Shown: positions 19,597-28,506, numbered from the stretch's first letter. The stretch is DNA of 64,000 nucleotides from Gemmatimonadota bacterium (GCA_002727195.1 PBWH01000002.1:86524-150523); one strand, 5' to 3'. Notes: generated by a model from the letters alone, not told the origin. A program made the numbers and translations.

Positions 19597-20439
19597 CTAC
19601 TCCAGGTTCACAAACACAAGACCGGCCACGGCGACCGCCATCCCCAACATCGTACGGGTGCTGAACCGTTCACCCCAGACCCATATGGCAAACACCGTAT
19701 TCAAGATCAGCCCGGCGGACGCCTGAATCGGGAACACCACGACACCCGCCAGTTCCTCGAGCGCGACCAGATAGGTCACGATACTCACCACATTCACGAG
19801 ACCAAGCACCACCCCGTCCCGCACCCCCGTCAGGTTCTCCCTCCAAACAGGCGACAGAAAACAAAGTAGACCGCCGATCGCCGCCACGCCAAACAGGACG
19901 CCGACGAATGTGGTCTGCACATCGGGCACACTGGCTTCAACAAACGCCTTTGAGGACGTGTTCGCGATCCCCATCCCCACGAACAGGAGCACCATCAGAA
20001 ACAGAAAAGAGCGCGTAATAGGCTGTGGGTCGTTCGATTGCTTCAGGCCAATCAGGGGCAGTGAGACCACACAGGCGAGGATACCGACAACCTGAAGGAC
20101 CGTCGGAACTTCGTGCCAGACAAACACCGAGACCAGTACCGGGATCACGACTGACAACCGAAGGATGGCCGTAGCGATCGCCATCCCGCTGATCGACATC
20201 GAGGTACACAGCAGGTAGTACGTGCCGATAAAGCAGACGCCCTGAACGGTCCCCCAGAACAGGGTCTCGGGCGAAAGGGACAGGTTGCCTTGCGTATAGC
20301 TGAGGAGAAAACAGACGGGAGAGGCGACCAAGTAGTTCACGACGGCCACGAGCATCACGTTCCTGCCCCTGGCCTGAGCCGCTCGAATCACTTGGAAGAA
20401 CGCAACCGTGAAGACAATGTTAACCACGAGTGCGATCAT
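19597..20439 (-). CDS. EamA/DMT-superfamily transporter
   Basis: About 280 residues from the ATG at 20439, chosen because the hydrophobic first helix begins there and GAGAAGGGG lies upstream. The earlier open frame adds a charged, unlikely extension. Ten helices in two EamA repeats are expected, with the second repeat ending in FAIWVWGERFSTRTMLGMAVAV. The substrate is unknown. It is only distantly similar to the other DMT protein at 1637-2542. It heads a minus-strand run with the TauE-like permease. Confidence 0.85.
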   Translation of the reverse strand: MIALVVNIVFTVAFFQVIRAAQARGRNVMLVAVVNYLVASPVCFLLSYTQGNLSLSPETLFWGTVQGVCFIGTYYLLCTSMSISGMAIATAILRLSVVIPVLVSVFVWHEVPTVLQVVGILACVVSLPLIGLKQSNDPQPITRSFLFLMVLLFVGMGIANTSSKAFVEASVPDVQTTFVGVLFGVAAIGGLLCFLSPVWRENLTGVRDGVVLGLVNVVSIVTYLVALEELAGVVVFPIQASAGLILNTVFAIWVWGERFSTRTMLGMAVAVAGLVFVNLE

Positions 20440-20674
20440 CGTCTGATGCCCCTTCTCTCCGTCATCCACCTTCGATCGCCACGTGTCGTCATCGCGGTCG
20501 AATATAACCACGGGACCGATCCCCCCAAAGCGGATCGGCAGGTTTCGGCAGCTCTACCTTGACCCCGTCATGGCCCGTAGCTACCTTGTGCGCTCACTTT
20601 TATGGTGAGTGGGTGGCCAGGGGAGATCCAACGTCATTCGGGACGAACGGGACAGCACAAAACTGGAGACGGTG

Positions 20675-21217
20675 ATGGGTAAGGAGTGGGAGAAGTTTCT
20701 GAACTTTCGGTGCACTTGCTGTGGGAACTGCTGCCGGGAACCGATCGTCCTGATCACGGATGAAGACATTCGTAGGATTCGGAAGCACACGGGTCAGGAG
20801 CCTAGTGAGATCGCTGCCTTCTACCCACCGTCCGAGATCGAGTGGGGACTCGACAACCCGGGCTGGATCAAGATAAACGAAGATTGGCGCATTATGGGGC
20901 TCGTTCGAAAGGAGGATGGGTGCCAGTTCCTTGGCGAAGATGACCTCTGTGGAATCTACGACCACCGACCGGTGGCCTGCCGGCGGTATCCTTTCGACGT
21001 CGAATTCGACGAAAAGGAAGAGTTGTCGCTCCTCGGTATCAACGATTCCGTCGAATGTCCGTATGAACTCGACGGCCGCTACGACAAGCGGGAGATCAAA
21101 GCACTCGTCGAGTGGGAAGACGCAGAAGAACAACCCTACTTCAAGCGAGTCGAAGCCTGGAACAAGAAGAAACAGGGCGGAGGCCCGAGGAAATTCTTTG
21201 AACACATCGACGTCTAG
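20675..21217 (+). CDS. YkgJ-type cysteine-cluster protein
   Basis: 180 residues from the ATG at 20675, which has GGAG seven bases upstream. The hallmark CTCCGNCC cluster is at 13-20, and a later CGIYDHRPVACRRYPF supplies the remaining cysteines. These eight cysteines bind zinc or an iron-sulfur centre in the UPF0153/YkgJ family, whose function is unknown. The C-terminus is acidic then lysine-rich. It is the only plus-strand gene in this stretch, and its stop codon shares the bases CTAG with the stop of the converging glycosyltransferase gene. Confidence 0.85.
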   Translation: MGKEWEKFLNFRCTCCGNCCREPIVLITDEDIRRIRKHTGQEPSEIAAFYPPSEIEWGLDNPGWIKINEDWRIMGLVRKEDGCQFLGEDDLCGIYDHRPVACRRYPFDVEFDEKEELSLLGINDSVECPYELDGRYDKREIKALVEWEDAEEQPYFKRVEAWNKKKQGGGPRKFFEHIDV

Positions 21218-22458
21218 CCCGCACGATCCAGTCCCAATAGCCCTCGGAACAAATCCGCCATTAGGTCGGCCGCTCTCTCACGCTCGAAGGGCGCCCACCA
21301 CTCTGGGTCCGGCTGGATGTCTGCCGTCCCCTGAAGCAACGACCGCATAGCCCGCTCGACCGCCTCCACGTCGTGTCCTGTACACACACCCCCACCTGAT
21401 TGCTCGACCAACTGGCTTGTTGCCCCTCGCGGCGCGATCGCCAGGAGTGGCTTCCCTCTCGCACCATATTCATAGACCTTCCCCGGTATGTTCGACGCCA
21501 GAACATCCCGAGGGTGATCCACCACCACCAGCACATCCGCTTCATTCTGCCATCTTGCTGCCTCCGCCCTCGACACCGGCCCTGTCACGGTTGCCCGACC
21601 TGCGTCAACGAGCGGCTGAATGACGTTCTTTTCTGGCTCGCTCAACGCGCCAACGAATACGATCTCGAACGACTCGTCAATTCGTTCGGCGGCCTCGACC
21701 AACAATCGGGGCGATCGATCGGGATGAGACGCCGAGAACGACCCGGTGTGGACGAACCGGAACGGACGGTCGCTGCCCGTCTCGACTTTCGACAGTTCCC
21801 CTCTGGTGAAACCGTTCGGCACGACCGTAACGCGATCCCGGCGCAGCCTCCTGAGATAACTCCCGGACACATCGGTGGTACACGTCACCCAGTGAGCGTG
21901 TCGGAGCACATACCGCTCGAGCGCAGCTTCGACCGCAGGCCTCAGCCCCCGACCTCGAAGTCCGTCATCGAGGGGATCGTAGATCCACGAGTCGCGAAAA
22001 TCAGCCAACCAGGGAACGTGTGTGGTCTGCTTGAGAGCTGCGCCAAGGAGAAACGACGAGAATGGCGGTCCGGTCGTCACGACTAACCGGATGGGAAAGG
22101 TTGTCATCAAGCGGCGGGCGGCTCTGTAGGCGCCAGGAAGCCAGCCCACCTGAGCGTCCGGAAGAGTGAAGCGACGAGCAAGGGCAGCAAACGGTGACAG
22201 CGGGGATTCGGTTCGGGTACGAGAACGAGCGGCTTCAGGGAGCTGACTCGCGGTGCGATTGAACAGGCGGCGATACCATCCGACGGGCTCACTGACGCGG
22301 TATACGGATCCCGCATCCTCGACGCCGAAAGCATCGGTCGTCAGGATGTGGGGCAGAAAACCGCGTTCAGGAAGATGCTCGACAAGTGAGACCGCTCGCT
22401 CCGTTCCGCCGGAAACGATCGGAGGGTAGTGGTAGGCAACGATCAGGACGTCGATCAT
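21214..22458 (-). CDS. Family 4 (GT-B) glycosyltransferase
   Basis: 414 residues with a two-domain GT-B fold. It begins IVAYHYPPIVSGGTERAVSL, the usual start of family 4 transferases with the acceptor-side glycine turn. The donor-side domain includes VTVVPNGF, FRFVHTGSFS and GKVYEYGARGKPLLAI, where the conserved Glu binds the nucleotide sugar. It probably builds envelope polysaccharide or glycolipid. It overlaps the upstream oxidoreductase by four bases, so the two are co-translated. Confidence 0.9.
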   Translation of the reverse strand: MIDVLIVAYHYPPIVSGGTERAVSLVEHLPERGFLPHILTTDAFGVEDAGSVYRVSEPVGWYRRLFNRTASQLPEAARSRTRTESPLSPFAALARRFTLPDAQVGWLPGAYRAARRLMTTFPIRLVVTTGPPFSSFLLGAALKQTTHVPWLADFRDSWIYDPLDDGLRGRGLRPAVEAALERYVLRHAHWVTCTTDVSGSYLRRLRRDRVTVVPNGFTRGELSKVETGSDRPFRFVHTGSFSASHPDRSPRLLVEAAERIDESFEIVFVGALSEPEKNVIQPLVDAGRATVTGPVSRAEAARWQNEADVLVVVDHPRDVLASNIPGKVYEYGARGKPLLAIAPRGATSQLVEQSGGGVCTGHDVEAVERAMRSLLQGTADIQPDPEWWAPFERERAADLMADLFRGLLGLDRAG

Positions 22459-23441
22459 GCAGCGTCAGCGCCCGTTCGGGCCAGGCGAAGCAACTCGACC
22501 TGCATCTCTAGGTTGAGCAAAGCGGCATCGGGTCCCGCAGCGACGTCCGTGCGCCCTTCAGCGACAGAAGCCGAGAAGGATTGGATCAGCGTGTGCAGGA
22601 AGTCGTCTCCTGAAACCGTCTGGTCTCCGTGGCTCAACGACGCCCGGTATATCCCGTCCTCGTCAGCGAACCCGTCCCAGTCGACGAGAAAATCGTTCAC
22701 ACCGAACCGCCGCATCGGCGCCCCATCTACGATATCCCGAATCGTAAAGGACGTGTGACCGCTCCCGAGTTCGCCTTCGTAGGCAAATGAGGCTTTGCAC
22801 TCCGCTTCCTCGACCGTGCAGTGCGCCGTATCCGGAACGATGCGCCCTTGCCCGAACAAAGCGATGACCAGGCTCAGCGGATGGCTGGCGACATCAATCC
22901 AGTTCGCCTCATACAGCTTCCGGTCTCCGCGGCGACGCACCTCCATTTCCATATGGATGGATTCGACGGCGTCGAACGAACCCCGGACACGCTCGTAGAG
23001 TGTTCGATACATCGGGAGACAGGCAGGATACTGAGCGGTCATACAGAACAGATGACCGTATGATTTCACGGCTTTAACGACGTCCCGGCCATCATTCAGG
23101 ATCCGATTCAGGGAGTGATGCTCATCCCACACCAGAGGCTTCTCGCAGAGGAGGTGGGCGCCGGCGGACAACGCCTCGAGGGCGTGGGACTTGTGGGCGG
23201 AATAGGGGCTGGAAACGACGACCACCTCAGGGCGTGCCTGGTCGAGCATCTCAGACACCGACGTATATCCGGTACCCGAAAACCCGAAGTACTCAGTCAG
23301 TCGTGTCCGGGTCCTGGCCACCGAGGCATCGGACGTGCCGACAAATGCGACGACATTGTTCCCGCTGAGCGCGTGCCATCGGGCGTGATGTTGGCCGATG
23401 CCCGAGGCACCGATCACGCCTACCCGTAATCCGTTCGTCAT
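22455..23441 (-). CDS. Gfo/Idh/MocA-family oxidoreductase
   Basis: 328 residues from the ATG at 23441, which has AGGAGG upstream and starts the fold MTNGLRVGVIGASGIG. Upstream in-frame residues are unstructured and were not counted. The catalytic motif reads LLCEKPLVW, with the expected EKP. Coupling to a family 4 glycosyltransferase suggests that it makes a modified nucleotide sugar or sugar for envelope glycans, rather than serving catabolism like the other Gfo genes here. Confidence 0.88.
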   Translation of the reverse strand: MTNGLRVGVIGASGIGQHHARWHALSGNNVVAFVGTSDASVARTRTRLTEYFGFSGTGYTSVSEMLDQARPEVVVVSSPYSAHKSHALEALSAGAHLLCEKPLVWDEHHSLNRILNDGRDVVKAVKSYGHLFCMTAQYPACLPMYRTLYERVRGSFDAVESIHMEMEVRRRGDRKLYEANWIDVASHPLSLVIALFGQGRIVPDTAHCTVEEAECKASFAYEGELGSGHTSFTIRDIVDGAPMRRFGVNDFLVDWDGFADEDGIYRASLSHGDQTVSGDDFLHTLIQSFSASVAEGRTDVAAGPDAALLNLEMQVELLRLARTGADAA

Positions 23442-23461
23442 TTTCGTGAGGCCTCCTGCCC

Positions 23462-23791
23462 TCAAAATAGACAGCAGGGAGCATTCCCACAACGCACGTT
23501 CTGCGGATCCAAGAGGATGACGCCGTCCGAATGCGTGACCTTCAGCGTCTCGTCCTCGAACCAGACGCAGTTCGCTTCCGTATCCGGCGTGTCCTCGACA
23601 AGGGCCCAGCACGGATCGACCCCCATCACCGAACAGGACGTCGACAGCGCGTCGACGTCTACCCCTCTCCGCGAGAGAATCGTGACACTCGGTGGGCTGT
23701 TCACCTGTTGTCCCGAACGCGGATCAATCAGGTGGCCATACTGCTTCCCGTCGATCGTCACAAACCGTTCGTAGTCACCTGACGTCGACCC
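23462..23791 (-). pseudogene. ApbE (FAD:protein FMN transferase) C-terminal remnant
   Basis: About 108 residues of an ApbE C-terminus. STSGDYERFVTIDGKQYGH is followed by LIDPRSGQQVN and VDVDALSTSCSVMG, which correspond to the flavin-binding and metal-binding part of the family. The N-terminal two-thirds is absent. The upstream DNA runs into a porin-like sequence in another frame, so the fragment looks like a deletion or fusion junction at about 23780-23790. ApbE attaches FMN to membrane redox proteins. No partner such as rnf or nqr is in the window. Confidence 0.8.
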
Positions 23792-24530
23792 CGAAGATGG
23801 TCAGGTTGTTGTCACCGGCATCGTCGTAGGCGCCGGTATGGTAAGACGCCCCGAAATTCATCCCCAGCCGTGGACTGATCCCGAACCGGCCGACGATCGC
23901 CTTGTTCTCGTTGTTATCGGACTTCTGGCTGCCGCGACCGCCCCGGATCCGCAACGCGCCAGAGCTGTTGATCGCCTTCTCTTTAAACCCGTTCACGACC
24001 TAGACCTCATACGTCGCGACCGACAACTCGGATGGGTAGAAAGTACCGAAGAATCCCATTCCCGACTCGCTTGAGGTGGAGAGCATGATCTGGCGGTTCA
24101 CGGTCGGACGTTCTGTCAGTTCATTCAGCGGCCTGTCGTGCAATAGGTTGAAAACCCAGGGTGGCGAGAGGATGACGCCGCCGCGGTAGTTGAACGCTTC
24201 GGCGAATTCGAAGTCCATCACCGCGAACTCTAGCTTGACCTCGCCGTCCGAGGCGCTGCTTCCCTTCACCAGGCCGCCGTGCTCGAACTCGATCTCCGCG
24301 CTCACACGGACGCGGTCGCTGACCTGCCCGTAGATGAACGGGATGAAGCGGTGTTGATCGAACGTGTTCTTGCCACCCTCGTTGTATTCGAACTCCTGAT
24401 CCAGTTAGCCGCCGACGGCTACGCCTCGGCCGGCGCGCTTGATGTACGGTTTGTCATACGTGCCACCCGGCAGCTCGGGCCGTTTGTCTTCCTCGGCAAC
24501 CGCTAACCCGCACAGAACCAGACGGCTCAT
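23775..24530 (-). pseudogene. Outer-membrane porin-like remnant with two in-frame stops
   Basis: A single frame from ATG 24530 is broken only by TAA at 24405-24407 and TAG at 24000-24002. It runs through MSRLVLCGLAVAEED, VAVGG-stop-LDQEFEYNEGG, QHRFIPFIYGQ, SESGMGFFGTFYPSEL, YEV-stop-VVNGF, RLGMNFGASYHTG and LTIFGVDV. The beta-strand pattern fits a phosphate-selective-type or other trimeric porin. In both places a tyrosine would fit the interrupted strand. The 3' end runs into the ApbE fragment, so the barrel's C-terminus is lost. Confidence 0.72.
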
Positions 24531-24643
24531 CACACCGTTCGTCGAACGTTATAGTGACTCAGTGATTGTTTCACTACTAAAATATCTTCTAAGCCAACTA
24601 TACAAAGATTCTTCCCTGTCAACGATTTTCTGGAGAAACGAGG

Positions 24644-26518
24644 CTACCACCCCATCAACCTTGTCGCCTGATAGACCAGGAGGGCGCCGACATACGCCAA
24701 GCCGGTCATATATATGAATGTGAACACCGCCCAGCCCCAGGCACCGGCTTCCTGTTTGATGACCACAAGCGTCGACGAGCACTGCGCGCAGAGAGCAAAG
24801 AACACGAGTACCGACAACACGACCGGAATCGTGAACGCCGGACTTCCGTCGTCGCTCTTCGCGTTCATCAGGGCTGACTTCAGTGACTCCGCGTCTTCCA
24901 CTGGATCCTCGACGCTATAGATCGTCCCGAGCGAGGCCAAGACGATCTCGCGGGCCGGAAGCGCGCTCAGTGTCGCGATGGCAAGACGCCAGTCCCATCC
25001 GAGCGGCTTCACGAGCGGCTCGATCGCCTGACCGCTTCCCCCCAGCAAGCTGTTCCGGAGGGCCAGGGACGGGTCGTCCGTGTCTGTCCTCGGAAAGGTC
25101 GCCAACGCCCACACGATCACCGACGCGGCGAAGATCACAGTCCCGGCCCGACGAAGGAACGCCAGACACGCGTGGTAGACCCGCATCCAGACCGTTCGGG
25201 CATTCGGCATTTTATAGGAAGGGAGTTCCATTAGGAATGGCGCGCTGTCGCCACGCAAGGCGCATCGCTTCAGCAGCAGGGCGACCGGAATCGCCACCGC
25301 GATCCCGAGCAGATACAGCCCCATCATCGTCGCCGTGGGAAGCCCTAAGGGCAGGCCGCCAACCGACTCATTCGGGATGAACGCGGCAATGAAAACTGTA
25401 TAGACGGGAAGTCGGGCGGAGCAGGACATCAACGGAGCCACCAGGATCGTCACGAGCCTGTCACGACGGTCCTCGATTGTGCGAGCGGCCATAATGCCTG
25501 GAATGGCGCAGGCGAAGCTGCACAGCATCGGGATAAACGAACGCCCGGAGAGCCCGCACCGTCTGAGCAGGCGATCCATCAGCATCGCCGCTCGGGGCAT
25601 ATACCCGCAATCCTCGAGGATCGCGATCGCCAGGAACAACATCGCGATCTGCGGCAGGAAGATCACCACACTCCCGACACCGGCCACCGCGCCATTCAAC
25701 AGGAGACTCTGGAGTAACCCCTCAGGGACGATCGTGGCCACACGATCGCCGATCCATCCCATCAACCCCTCGACGGCGTCCATCAGGGGGCCGGTCCAGG
25801 TAAAAATCGCCTCGAACACGACGGCCATCACCACCGCGAAAGTAATCCCGCCGAACACCGGATGCGTCAACAACCGGTCGACCTGATCCGAACGGCTGGC
25901 GTGCAGACCATCGGGCCGGACCAGACTATCTGAGAGCACCCGATCGATCCAGACGTCCACATCCGGATCAACCGGCTTCGGTGCCCGCAACCGGGTGACC
26001 CCGTCTACGAGTTGGTCGAGACCGTCCCGTCGCGTGGCACACACGGAGAACACGTCGATCCCCAACGCGGCGGACAATGCGGCAGCATCGACGGTGACCC
26101 CTTCCCTTTGCGCAAGGTCGACCATATTGACGACCAGCGCTGCCGGAAGGCCCGTCGCCAAGACCTGTGCGACGAGGTTGAAGTTGCGTTTCAGGTGAAC
26201 GGCATCGACGACGATCAGAATGCCGGCCAGTGGTTGATCACCGTCGGCGCGCCGCTGGAGTACTTCCTTAACGATGCGTTCGTCTGGGGATTGTCCGTCG
26301 AGAGAATAGCTGCCAGGAAGGTCGAGCAGTTCCAGTGAGGAACCGTCGGGAATACGGAGCTTACCCTGCTTGCGCTCGACCGTCACGCCTGAGTAGTTGC
26401 CGACACGCTGGCTGAGCCCTGTCAGCGCATTGAAGAGAGTGGTTTTACCGGTGTTGGGGTTGCCGATGACGCCGATCAGGGGAGACGACTCATCGACTGA
26501 TTCAGAGGCAGGATTCAC
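24644..26518 (-). CDS. feoB: Ferrous iron transporter FeoB
   Basis: 624 residues. An N-terminal G-protein domain has G1 GNPNTGKTT (19-27), a G3 DLPG, and VVNMVD for the guanine contact. A membrane core with Gate motifs follows (FACAIPGIMAARTI). It imports Fe2+ across the inner membrane, driven or gated by GTP. It is somewhat short of the 770-residue E. coli protein, a common size in other phyla. It overlaps feoA by four bases in an feoAB operon. No feoC is seen. The downstream porin/ApbE remnants are unrelated. Confidence 0.96.
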   Translation of the reverse strand: MNPASESVDESSPLIGVIGNPNTGKTTLFNALTGLSQRVGNYSGVTVERKQGKLRIPDGSSLELLDLPGSYSLDGQSPDERIVKEVLQRRADGDQPLAGILIVVDAVHLKRNFNLVAQVLATGLPAALVVNMVDLAQREGVTVDAAALSAALGIDVFSVCATRRDGLDQLVDGVTRLRAPKPVDPDVDVWIDRVLSDSLVRPDGLHASRSDQVDRLLTHPVFGGITFAVVMAVVFEAIFTWTGPLMDAVEGLMGWIGDRVATIVPEGLLQSLLLNGAVAGVGSVVIFLPQIAMLFLAIAILEDCGYMPRAAMLMDRLLRRCGLSGRSFIPMLCSFACAIPGIMAARTIEDRRDRLVTILVAPLMSCSARLPVYTVFIAAFIPNESVGGLPLGLPTATMMGLYLLGIAVAIPVALLLKRCALRGDSAPFLMELPSYKMPNARTVWMRVYHACLAFLRRAGTVIFAASVIVWALATFPRTDTDDPSLALRNSLLGGSGQAIEPLVKPLGWDWRLAIATLSALPAREIVLASLGTIYSVEDPVEDAESLKSALMNAKSDDGSPAFTIPVVLSVLVFFALCAQCSSTLVVIKQEAGAWGWAVFTFIYMTGLAYVGALLVYQATRLMGW

Positions 26519-26799
26519 GCAAGGGCTTCAGCCGGATTCGGATCGACCCGAATCTGCGAAGCGTCCTCCTTCCGAAGGCAAAATCGACCGCCTTCTGTGT
26601 GTACGACGACGGGACATCCCGTCCTTAGCACCTTGATATGTGACCCGACAACGATGCCGACCGACTTGAGCCGATTCAGAAACCGCTCCGGTCCGTGGAT
26701 CTCACTCACCGTCGAGACAGCATCCCGCTCGAGCGCGCACAGACTGTCCTTTTGCACCTCGTGCACTCCGTTCGTCACAAACCCTAGCAAACCTAGCAC
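26515..26799 (-). CDS. feoA: FeoA SH3-like domain protein
   Basis: 94 residues if the GTG at 26799 is used. Later in-frame GTG codons (for example 26778) are also possible, because FeoA proteins often begin closer to the QKDSLCALERDAV segment. The SH3-like fold is visible in KSVGIVVGSHIKVLRTGCPVVV and GRFCLRKEDASQIRV. FeoA binds FeoB on the cytoplasmic side and is needed for Fe2+ uptake. The start choice matters because a direct repeat that could bind a regulator lies at 26779-26800, inside the longer version but upstream of the shorter one. Confidence 0.9.
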   Translation of the reverse strand: MLGLLGFVTNGVHEVQKDSLCALERDAVSTVSEIHGPERFLNRLKSVGIVVGSHIKVLRTGCPVVVHTEGGRFCLRKEDASQIRVDPNPAEALA

Positions 26800-26800
26800 C
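26779..26800. promoter_or_regulatory. Direct repeat GCTAGGTTT/GCTAGGGTTT at the feoA start
   Basis: On the minus strand GCTAGGTTT is followed at once by GCTAGGGTTT. The TAGG core resembles half-sites of DtxR/IdeR-type iron repressors. It spans the proposed feoA start, so it is either coding or an operator if translation begins at a downstream GTG. It is short and could be chance. Confidence 0.35.
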
Positions 26801-26894
26801 TTGTATACCGGTCACGCTGATTGTATAGTAACCCAAACATATCGTAAGCAACGCTACACCCCGTTTGGCTGTGTGTCAAGGGCCAACAGCTACC

Positions 26895-27374
26895 CTATCC
26901 GAGGTCCCGGTCGAGCAGGAACATCCCATACTTGTCGTCACCGATCATCTGCACCTTGTTCAGGATGTCCCCGACGTGTGACTCTTCTTCCACCTGACGC
27001 TCCACAAACCAGCGCAGAAAGATATCCGTCGCGTGATCCCGCTCGGCCAACGCCAGGTCGACCAGGTTATTGATCATCTCGCTGGCGGACTGCTCTTCAC
27101 AGAATGCGTCTTCCACTGCGGCGATCGGGCTCTCCCAGGCCTCGGGAGGCTGCGCGATCAGGTCCAATTTGACCTTGCCGTCCCGGTCATGAATGAAGCT
27201 GTAGATCTTCAGCGCGTGCTCGCATTCCTCTTCATACTGATGTCGTGCCCAATGCGCGAAACCTTTCAGATTCTCCGACCGGAAATAGCATTCCATCGCC
27301 AGGTAGTGATACGCGCTGTGAAACTCGTGATTCAGCTGGCTGTTCAGTGCATCGAGCACTTTGCCCTTTAACAT
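26895..27374 (-). CDS. Ferritin (non-haem iron storage protein)
   Basis: 159 residues, the normal FtnA length. Ferroxidase ligands line up with Glu17, Glu50 and His53 (YEEECEHA) and the later EEQSASEMIN and QVEEES helices. It oxidises Fe2+ and stores ferric mineral in a 24-mer shell. A GGAGGAGA ribosome-binding site precedes the ATG. A second, diverged ferritin is transcribed in the opposite direction 200 bases away. With feoAB downstream on this strand, the locus couples iron import and storage. Confidence 0.95.
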   Translation of the reverse strand: MLKGKVLDALNSQLNHEFHSAYHYLAMECYFRSENLKGFAHWARHQYEEECEHALKIYSFIHDRDGKVKLDLIAQPPEAWESPIAAVEDAFCEEQSASEMINNLVDLALAERDHATDIFLRWFVERQVEEESHVGDILNKVQMIGDDKYGMFLLDRDLG

Positions 27375-27413
27375 GTCTCCTCCAGAATCTGGCCCTCAGC
27401 CTGGCAGGCTGCG

Positions 27414-27506
27414 TAAGGTCCTTAGTGAAGCCTTTTTCAAATAAGGTTAGGCAAGTTTATGTCCGCCGAACTGCCCAGTAAAGGAAAAACAGGACAATCC
27501 TAACCA
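27414..27506. promoter_or_regulatory. Putative iron-regulator (DtxR/IdeR-like) boxes between divergent ferritins
   Basis: Three related elements lie between the ferritin starts: the perfect inverted repeat TAAGG-T-CCTTA at 27414-27424, TAAGGTTAGGCAAGTTTAT at 27442-27460, and CCTAACC at 27499-27505. The second matches about 14 of 19 positions of the IdeR consensus, with its left half complete. The layout suggests common control of both ferritins by an iron-responsive regulator. No regulator gene is present in the window. Confidence 0.5.
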
Positions 27507-27574
27507 CGTGGCTATCACAAGTGCTTTTGTGTATACTTCAGCCCAGAAAATCAAGCATATGGAAGGAGGAAGCG

Positions 27575-28093
27575 ATGATCGCCCCCAAGATGCTCGACGC
27601 GCTGAACGAGCACCTAAACGTCGAGTTTTATTCTGCCTACTACTACCTAGCGATGGCCGCCCATTTTGAAGACAAGGACTTCAAGGGGTTTGCCACGTGG
27701 ATGCGCATGCAGTATCAGGAAGAACTGGCTCACGCGGCCAAGTTCTTCGACTTCATCAATGACAGGGAAGGCGTCGTTCAGTTGACCCGGATTGAGGCCC
27801 CGCCGCAAGAGTGGGACACACCTCTCGCGGTGTTCGAGAGAACGCTCGAGCACGAACAGGAAGTCACCCAGCGGATCTATAACTTGGTCGACCTGAGTCT
27901 GGAAAACCGCGACCACGCCACCAACACCTTCCTCCAGTGGTTCGTGACGGAACAAGTTGAAGAGGAAGCAACGGCTTCGGAGATCATCCAGCAGCTCAAG
28001 CTGGTAGGTAATGACGGGAACGGCTTGTTCCTGATGGATCGGGAACTGGGGCAGAGAATGCCAGCAGATGAAGAAGGGGCAGATGCCGCCTGA
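27575..28093 (+). CDS. Ferritin, second divergent copy
   Basis: 172 residues from the ATG at 27575, which has a strong AAGGAGGA site upstream. The earlier in-frame start would add an unlikely leader. Ferroxidase residues Glu17, Glu50 and His53 are conserved (YQEELAHA), and the later EHEQEVTQRIYN and QVEEEATA helices supply the rest. It is related to but clearly diverged from the ferritin on the other strand and has a longer acidic tail. Two ferritins may form mixed shells or respond to different iron states. Confidence 0.95.
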   Translation: MIAPKMLDALNEHLNVEFYSAYYYLAMAAHFEDKDFKGFATWMRMQYQEELAHAAKFFDFINDREGVVQLTRIEAPPQEWDTPLAVFERTLEHEQEVTQRIYNLVDLSLENRDHATNTFLQWFVTEQVEEEATASEIIQQLKLVGNDGNGLFLMDRELGQRMPADEEGADAA

Positions 28094-28108
28094 GCGGTCT
28101 GCACGGGG

Positions 28109-28506
28109 TTAGCTGTTGCGGAAATTCCGTTTGACGACCTCGGCCAGGATCCGTCGATGCACCCGTTTCCTAGGCATCGGCATCCAGTTCCAAGAAGACC
28201 AGGCCAAGGAAGTACTCACTGGCTTCGCCTGCCTTGAGCCAGGCGACTCGCGAACTTAGTGACAGCGAATCACCATCAGGAAAGACGGCTCCGACCTCGA
28301 CTTGATCGTTTTTTCTGCAGTGCCGATGCGGCTTCTGACGTAATCGCGAGCCCCATTCCGCCGCCGCTCAGGTTCACCACGGCGCCTCGATACCGGCCTC
28401 AGGACCTTTCTGACTCGATCTCGGCGACGTCCGATGAGGCTTCTCGCCTGTGGCGCAACGACTGAGGGTCGTCAAGGAAGGTCTTCAGCAATTCGTCCAG
28501 ATCCAC
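28109..28506 (-). pseudogene. PilZ-domain protein remnant
   Basis: Pieces of one PilZ protein occur in successive frames on the minus strand. A GTG start at 28506 gives VDLDELLKTFLDD. After a TGA the same frame resumes GRYRGAVVNLSGGGMGLAI, containing the family NLSGGGMG motif. A shift then gives NDQVEVGAVFPDGDSLS, then YFLGLVFLELDADA. Another shift gives KRVHRRILAEVVKRNFRNS to a TAA at 28109. At least three lesions show genuine decay. Intact PilZ proteins bind cyclic di-GMP and control motility or exopolysaccharide. Confidence 0.75.
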
